Assembly (NCBI RefSeq): GCF_024868665.1
Contig: NC_079894.1
Span: forward strand, 5,791,426-5,855,425
DNA length: 64,000 nt
Reading direction: 5' to 3'
Source: Triplophysa rosa
Taxonomy: Eukaryota; Chordata; Actinopteri; Cypriniformes; Nemacheilidae
The stretch's first letter is position 1, and each line of letters begins with the position of its first letter. A program made the translations under genes and the position numbers. This document shows, piece by piece, positions 57,800-64,000 of the stretch. A model generated the notes under the pieces. The model was not told the origin of the DNA. It saw only the letters and a list, made by a program, of their open reading frames with translations, and searched no databases.

Positions 57800-58110
57800 A
57801 TTTTTTCAGTGCCATTTGTACGAACAAATCTGGGAAAACAATATTTTCGGTATGCTGCATCAAACGATTGGAATGTTTTACAAAATGATTTGAAGATGCA
57901 CTTTGGTATCGATGCGTATGTGTCTTAAATCTTTGATCCGTGCGCTCTTGAAGTAAGATTCAAGTTGTAAATGTTTTTAAATTTGTATAGATAATGTGTA
58001 TGTCTTGAAAACTGTGTCATTTTGTGAGTTTCTATTGGTGCCTATCTTGGTCAGGACACTTCTGAATTTTTTAACCAGAAAGTTGACTTTTCCTGGTTAA
58101 ATAAAAGGAA
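57800..58110 (+). mobile_element. 3' end of a non-LTR retrotransposon (LINE)
   Basis: A plus-strand frame ending at TAA 57926-57928 reads VRTNLGKQYFRYAASNDWN and then VLQNDLK. This is the pattern of the C-terminus of LINE reverse transcriptases (RT.LGK..F.Y.A...WN.LP/Q). A 3' UTR of about 180 bases follows, ending in CTGGTTAAATAAAAGG. The 5' part is absent, as in usual truncated insertions. Confidence 0.75.
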
Positions 58111-58261
58111 TACATTTCCTCTCTTTGCTGTGAAAATTGCACTAGATGCTAAATAAAGAGTTAAACTAAAGCTGAGATACTGACATCTGTGAAGACATAA
58201 AGAGCTTTAAAAAAAGTCTACATTCACCATTTAATTGAATTACTGTACAATATGCAAAGCA

Positions 58262-58267
58262 TTTATT
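58262..58267 (-). terminator. Poly(A) signal of otulin
   Basis: AATAAA on the minus strand, about 215 bases after the otulin stop codon, a typical distance for a short 3' UTR. Not verified by transcript data. Confidence 0.45.
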
Positions 58268-58480
58268 AAGTTTGTCATTCTTTCTCCCATACCAGCTGGA
58301 GGTGCAGCAGGAAAACGGTTGCACAGAAATGTTTTGTAAAACAACCACAGAGCTGCACAGAACTGTATAATATTCATAAATAAATCTTTAAATCTAAAAC
58401 AAGTGAAATCCAGTAGACCTAAAAAACATAGTGGATTGTAACTCCTGAGTTGTGGAAACCGTGAAGGGCTGCCATTGACT

Positions 58481-60670
58481 TTACAAACGTGTAGTTACGT
58501 GTGATTGTCCATCTGAAGGTTGCCTCCATATTGGCCAACCACATTCATCAAAGTTGGTGGATCTTTTTGGTACAAGTGCATTATAGTGTCTGTCATCCTC
58601 CGTAAGCAAGCACAGAGAAGGCCAGTCCTCTTGGTGGTCATTGGGGTAGTACGTGATGAACTCCTCTGTGTCGGATTTGTAGAGCCGATAGACCTGGATC
58701 GTCTGTTGTAAGGAATGACCCAAGAGGCACATCTCCACCTAAATAAAATCACAAGACCTAGTGAGCAACAAACTTCAACCATTTAAAAGCATTGAGGGCA
58801 AGATTATATAAAGATTAGTAGCAGTATGCCAACCTGTTCCAGCCCGCCATTGAAGCCTACGTGTCTGAGGTGGTTAGTGAGGAGAGATTTGGGGCATTTG
58901 GAAGAGTCACGAGCAAAAAGAAGCCAGCAGAACTCTGGTACATCAGAGCCCTTTGTCATAACTGCGTGCAGCTGAATGGCAGTCCTCAGCATCAAGAACT
59001 TCAGAGCTTCCAGAAGCTCATACTCCTCCTCCTGACCGACGAACACCTGCTGGCACATGCGTTCCCTCTCCTGGAGACTTTTACACTCGACAGCCTCATG
59101 CCACTGAACACAAAACAATATGTATATACACACTACATTTAAAAAATTAAGGGTCATTTGATTCAAATGTTTTTCATGATCTTATTTACTCATTTATATG
59201 ACTTTACTATTACTTAAAATGTGGAAAATCATCTAAATAAAAAAATGAGAAAGTGACCCTAAATTATTAACAGTAACATACATACAGTATACGCAAACTC
59301 AACGCAGAGAAGAGAAAAACACAAAGTCACCCTTTTCCGTAGACGGTTCAAACATTGTTCCAACATCTCGACTTTGCTCTTCCTGCTTTCTAATGGAAAT
59401 CGCCATTCCTTTATTAAATCCCCATCAGAATTCACTCGTTTTGGCCACTATGACAGAAAACATTAAAAAAGCGCACAGAATAACATTATAATGCGTCCAT
59501 CTTAGTTTGTTTTACATAAACAGTCCATTTCATGACACACTGTTGTAATCTCTTTGCAAATACAGAATCTGTAAGTACTGTACCAATAGGTGAAGTCCAA
59601 TGTGTCCAATGTTCACGAAAGGCAAATTACCTCAGTGATGTCAGATTCTCCTAACCAGGCAGGAAGTTGCTTGGACAGGCTGAGCACCTGGAAGAGTGTC
59701 GCCCTCAAAGCACAGTAGTTATCACCTCTTACTATGCGTAGGGTGTATTTGTTGGCAATAGTGTCATATCCCTACAATACAGGCACATGTAAGTGATCTT
59801 CTAGTTGACTAAAGACAAGTCAAAATCGTGCACAATGTGAGAGACAAGCAACAGGCTAACCTTTCGGATAAGACGACTTTTGGAAGTGTTGCCTTTCCAC
59901 TCTCTCTCACTGTAGGTCTGAATGTCCTCAGGAGCCGACACACTGCTTTGACTTTCACCAGCAGGCTCTGATGGAACAAAAGACACCACTAAATAAGACG
60001 ACAATAATATTAAAGACAAAAGCAATTAAGTAAAACCTCAAGGAAAACATCTCTCCCAACAGCAATACCTGGCTTTGACTGATACTTCTGCCGCAGTTCC
60101 TTTTCTATTTCCTCTTCTGCTCTGTACAGGTCAAAATCACTACAAAATAATAAGACTTGCAATAATCAGCTATGTGTAACTCACAAATGACCAACTCTGC
60201 AACAAATCAGCAAACAAAACTCCTTAAAAACATCTAAGACACAGACATGCTGTCGCATTGTCCTGTGCGTGTTTACAGTATGTAAATAATTAGGTTGACA
60301 AGAATACCTTTTATCATCTTCATCAACCGATGAGCCCATCAGATGTTGGTGGGATGGATGACTGTCATGAGTAGATCTTCCCTCTGGATCACATCCATGC
60401 ATAGTGGGGGTGAGCTCGGTGCTTCTGTCAGGTCCAAGAGGGTAAGTCTTCTTTTCAACTGCCTGGTCCTTCACATCTACTTTCTGACCTTGTGTGCTTA
60501 GTTCTGATCTAAGAGTGGACACCGATTATTTTATATGACAAAATAGCAAACATACATCAGTTTATTTAAAATGATCTCTATGTAAATTTAGCATACCCGT
60601 CATATTTCTTGGCTTTTTTGCACTGACGCTGGATACCAGAATCACAACTAGAGTTCACATTTTTATGCAT
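58481..60670 (-). CDS. otulin: OTULIN, linear-ubiquitin deubiquitinase (8 coding exons)
   Basis: Encodes OTULIN, the OTU-family peptidase that cleaves Met1-linked ubiquitin chains and opposes LUBAC in NF-kB signalling. Coding exons: 60670-60597, 60508-60308, 60139-60069, 59967-59861, 59771-59631, 59447-59331, 59103-58834, 58738-58481. They join in phase to 412 aa (human 352). The PUB-interacting motif that binds HOIP is visible around residue 97 ([12 protein letters not shown], Tyr97). The catalytic cysteine is Cys171 in [14 protein letters not shown]. Asp375, His378 and Asn380 stand in EDDRHYN, so the enzyme should be active; this separates it from the inactive OTULINL. The C-terminus runs about 20 residues beyond the human end and finishes in TTRL. 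An AATAAA lies at 58262-58267. The teleost a/b paralogue is undetermined. Confidence 0.94.
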
Positions 60671-62005
60671 GGTTTTGACTGGGATGTTTTGCACAGGCTC
60701 ATGGCGCACGTGCAGGGACGTCCAACCTGCGTGTCAGCATGATGGGCTGATGTGAAGGGAAAAGACACTAAATATAAAAGGTAACGATTTGATGTCATTT
60801 ACGTTTGCGAACACCACTTCAGCACATTACTTTAACTGAAACAAGTGATGCCATAAGAACCAAAAACAAAAACACTTCCGCATCCTGCGATTTCAGCAGA
60901 CACTTAAATTACACGCTAACGTTACATCACAAAGTGCTAACAAGGCTAACAGTAACCACATCCAGATTAAATGCTGTAAACTTGATGGGACCTTATAAAT
61001 ATAAATTACCTGTTATTACTGGTCTTCAAAACACGGAACACAAAGTATGAAAATACTGTCCAAAACACCTACGAGTACTTCCGTATACTGCGGGATTATG
61101 GGTAATGTAGTTTTCAGAAGAGCTGTCCCTTACCGTGTTATAAAAGTTGTTTAGCTGTACACAATAATTTGTTGATGGTGAAATAATGACTCAAAGTAAC
61201 ATTAATTCTTCATTATAAAAATTCATATTCATTATAAAATCCCTGTTTTGTATCGTTTTATGAAGGTTTCGAATATTGCTGTAAGTTTCAATTTCCTTGA
61301 AATATTTGTTTATTTCGTTTTTTTGATCTTGTCTATTACTATGATAGAAACTACTCGTATTGTGCCGTGTAGTTGCGTGTGTTTGGATTTAAACGTTAAA
61401 AAAAAGAAATACCATAGGCTTGAATATTGGAATAGCAACCCCAGCCAATCACGACTTGTGTAGATTGTTTTCCATCCACTAGATGACAGCACTTACTTAC
61501 ATGTACGACTAATGCATGTTTTCACACGAAATTAAGTGGCTACGTCTTTAACATGTGTAATATATAAAATCATTTATGGTGGTGGTGCATATAAAATAGG
61601 AGTATAATGTATATAAAAAATATACAATTTTACAATGAAAAAAACATAATGTACTTTGCATTTAGTGTCTGTGACCACAGTGCAATACGCGGACGTTAGA
61701 GTAGGCAACAGAGAAGATTAAAGCATAAAAATGATAACAAAACAGACAATAGAGGAACACAAGCAATGCAATTATACACGAACTGATATGTAGCTCAAGC
61801 TTCTAAATAATGTGCAATATTAACAACACATCGCTTATATAATTCCTAAAAGTATTTGGTATCTGGCGTTAATGACAAGAATTATGTATATTGACTAATT
61901 GTGGTCAGGTAATGTGTACTGTGTCTTTAAATGCCGCTCCTCCCCCTCTGCTTTCCGCTGATCTGGAGGTGCTGAAACGCCTTTCTCGTTTCAGTGCAAG
62001 CAGCC
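60671..62005. promoter_or_regulatory. Intergenic region between divergent otulin and amph
   Basis: The two start codons face away from each other across 1.3 kb, so both promoters lie here. Near amph there is a pyrimidine-rich stretch (61935-61955, CTCCTCCCCCTCTG). Near otulin an out-of-frame ATG at 60702 begins a 15-codon frame that overlaps the main start. The middle (61100-61900) is AT-rich with no feature I can name. Confidence 0.5.
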
Positions 62006-62074
62006 ATGGCTGAAATAAAGACGGGCATCTTTGCCAAAAACGTCCAAAAAAGGATCAGTCGTGCGCAAGAAAAG
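62006..62074 (+). CDS. amph: Amphiphysin, first coding exon (partial gene)
   Basis: ATG in a strong context (GCAGCCATGG) opens 23 codons ending at a GTATGA donor. The peptide contains IKTGIFAKNVQKR and RAQEK, the N-terminal amphipathic helix at the start of the N-BAR domain. MADIKTGIFAKNVQKR is the start of mammalian AMPH, whereas BIN1 and BIN2 differ here. Amphiphysin binds curved membrane and recruits dynamin and clathrin adaptors in endocytosis. The next exon (VLQKLGKADETKDEQF in the family) is not seen up to 64000, so the rest lies beyond the window. The gene is head to head with otulin. Confidence 0.88.
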
Positions 62075-64000
62075 GTATGATTTTAAAAATGTAACGTTTC
62101 GCTATAGATAGAAATAATTTGATGGTTAGAGGACGTTCAATGAAGGATAAGTCAGCAATAGCATTTTGTCTTCGTGTAGCTGTCGATGGAAAGACTCAGG
62201 TGAGGGTTTGAGATGCAGGCGTGCGATTTAACCTAGAACAATTCAGTTTAGAAAAAAAAAATATTTTGTTCATTCGCACATTCAGATTTTACATTTTCAG
62301 TACATCTCCTATTCAGCTTTTTATAAAGAAAGCATCTGCGTCAAAAATGCGCTCGGTTGTTGGTGCTTGTTGGCAGCCGACGATCTTATCCAGCACTGCC
62401 ATTTAAAATCGCCTACAGGAAATGTGCTCCATGATAGCAACCCCACTTAAACCCGCAACGCAAGGAATTGTAGCACTACTTGGTGGTCCTAAGAGCTTCT
62501 GTCCACATTTGAATACGATCAAAGCGTGGTGTGATCAGTAGATTAAAACGTGTCAAGGATAAACCTGTTTCATTCTGTATCGGTTTTCTTTGCATTTCTG
62601 ACGATGCAATGCATTATTTATTTAAGATGTTGGATGAAACTGTCATTTTCTTGCAAGGTCAGAAGAAGGGGGAGTGGGGGATGCCCTCGTCTATGCGGTA
62701 TAAATACTTAGCACAGGGAGATTTCCGAGTAGCCACGAGATCCGCGAAGGCCTGCGCTTCATGTGCGTGTAGAGACGTGCGACCATTTCTTTAAAACGTG
62801 ATATAAATAGAATAGAAAGTGTATTGTGCTCTCGATTGTCGTTTTTGACAAAAAACTGCCAATGCTTTGCTGTTTATTTGGAGATTGGGATTTGATGATC
62901 TCATTACTCGTAGCTTTTCCTTTTCCTTTCCTTTTACTCATAGCTTTTCCTTAAACAGCCTGCGCAATATTTTCAGAAAATATGTCTCTGTCTTTCGCCT
63001 CACCCGAGAAACATGACACAGAGCAGTAGTGGTTTTCCCAACCCTAGCCACCGAGCTGCTGTAAGAGGATTGTTTTTCTTTTAATACCTATGGTTAACTC
63101 ACAGTCTCAGGGCTAGCAGGCATGACACGTTGAAAATGCAAATTCTCATTCATGTGAGCTACATTCTCACACCTTGTGAAGGGGATTTTCTTTAAGATTA
63201 ATAAATTGTTATAACTAAAGTCAAAGCTTTATCTGTATACCAACAAAATGCAATATTTAACCTTATATGTCCTATTCCATCATCATTTCTAGTTTATCCA
63301 CAACCATTCCCATGCTTATATTTGTGCCACCATTTGATGGTGAACCTAAAGCCAGAGAATACTTAATTTTTTGGTGATGTTTGTCAGTGCATTGAATCAT
63401 AGAGTTCGGGAATGTTCTGTCTGACAGACTATTTCTATCAACGTTACTTGATTCCATTTTGAGGGTTGAGATGAGTACATTTAGCAGCATGTATACAGTG
63501 TACTCCCTCTAGAATGATTCTGGCCAGGGGTAAGAGATCCTTTAATCTGAGTCCAGGTAAAGACAAAATACCTCACAATGAACAGAGATCGCTTATAATC
63601 CTATTGCTTTCTGTCACATGAAGATTATGGCATTGCAGTATTGATTGCAGCAATTAAAGTGAATTGAATGCTACATTAAGTAGTGCTTTGAATATGAATG
63701 TTCTTTTTTACATATGCTAATCAGCAACAGAATAGAAATACACAACATTTGATTTAATCGTTTTTGACTGAAAGATCATTTGTCAACAGGAAGAAAAGGC
63801 CTTCACTCACCTCAGTGCACGAGACTGAGCAGAGGTTCTGCAGTAGTGTCTGTTTTTGAGGCCAAAGTTGTGTTAATATTTCATTGACTGGCTGCTTCTG
63901 TTGTATAGTGTTTCCAGGCTGGGCATTGTGTTTAGAGTAGTCCAGTTTTTCAGCTTGTTTTGGAAATGTTTAGAGTCAACATAGCTACTGTAAATTACAA
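62075..64000. other. amph: Intron 1 of amph, incomplete
   Basis: Follows the amph exon 1 donor and runs to the window end. I see no further exon, no repeat ends and no recognisable second gene. A CTTTTCC tandem-like stretch occurs at 62913-62952. Confidence 0.55.

Overview
This is vertebrate nuclear DNA, almost certainly from a cyprinid (carp-family) fish. Coding sequence is in short exons with GT-AG or GC-AG splice sites and is separated by AT-rich DNA crowded with fish DNA transposons. These are mostly hAT-like elements with 8-bp target duplications, plus a Tc1-like element and TTAA-flanked MITEs. Several tRNA-headed SINEs resemble the cyprinid HAmo family.

Four genes are supported. From left to right they are a myc gene (closest to fish mycb; minus strand, 31882-33219), ankh (minus, 12 coding exons, 37337-56835), otulin (minus, 8 coding exons, 58481-60670) and the first coding exon of amph, amphiphysin (plus, 62006-62074, running out of the window). 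All exon phases join without a break: Myc 393 aa, Ankh 499 aa, Otulin 412 aa. I assembled the exon models by hand from splice sites and remembered family sequence, so exon edges are predictions.

Positions 1-30000 hold no gene I can name. They contain stacked transposon insertions, SINEs, a minisatellite inside a hAT element, and some unexplained single-copy stretches. One candidate first exon of an unrecognised gene lies 1.6 kb downstream of myc (30177-30329, minus) beside a perfect CRE. A weaker candidate lies at 14353-14385 (plus).

Positions 31500-34000 hold the compact three-exon myc gene with a promoter that resembles the mammalian MYC P2 layout (E2F site, then a TATA-like box). Positions 37000-57000 are ankh, whose introns have absorbed a 4-kb hAT with inverted arms (intron 2), a triple-nested stack (intron 9) and several MITEs. 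Positions 58000-62100 hold otulin and amph head to head, 1.3 kb apart. The otulin-ankh adjacency also exists in mammals; myc and amph beside them is a fish arrangement.

The genes are not a pathway. Myc is a nuclear transcription factor, Ankh a membrane exporter linked to pyrophosphate, Otulin a linear-ubiquitin hydrolase and amphiphysin an endocytic BAR-domain protein. I found no convincing undescribed system. The most unusual material is the transposon architecture, the two GC-AG introns of ankh and the unidentified exon next to myc.
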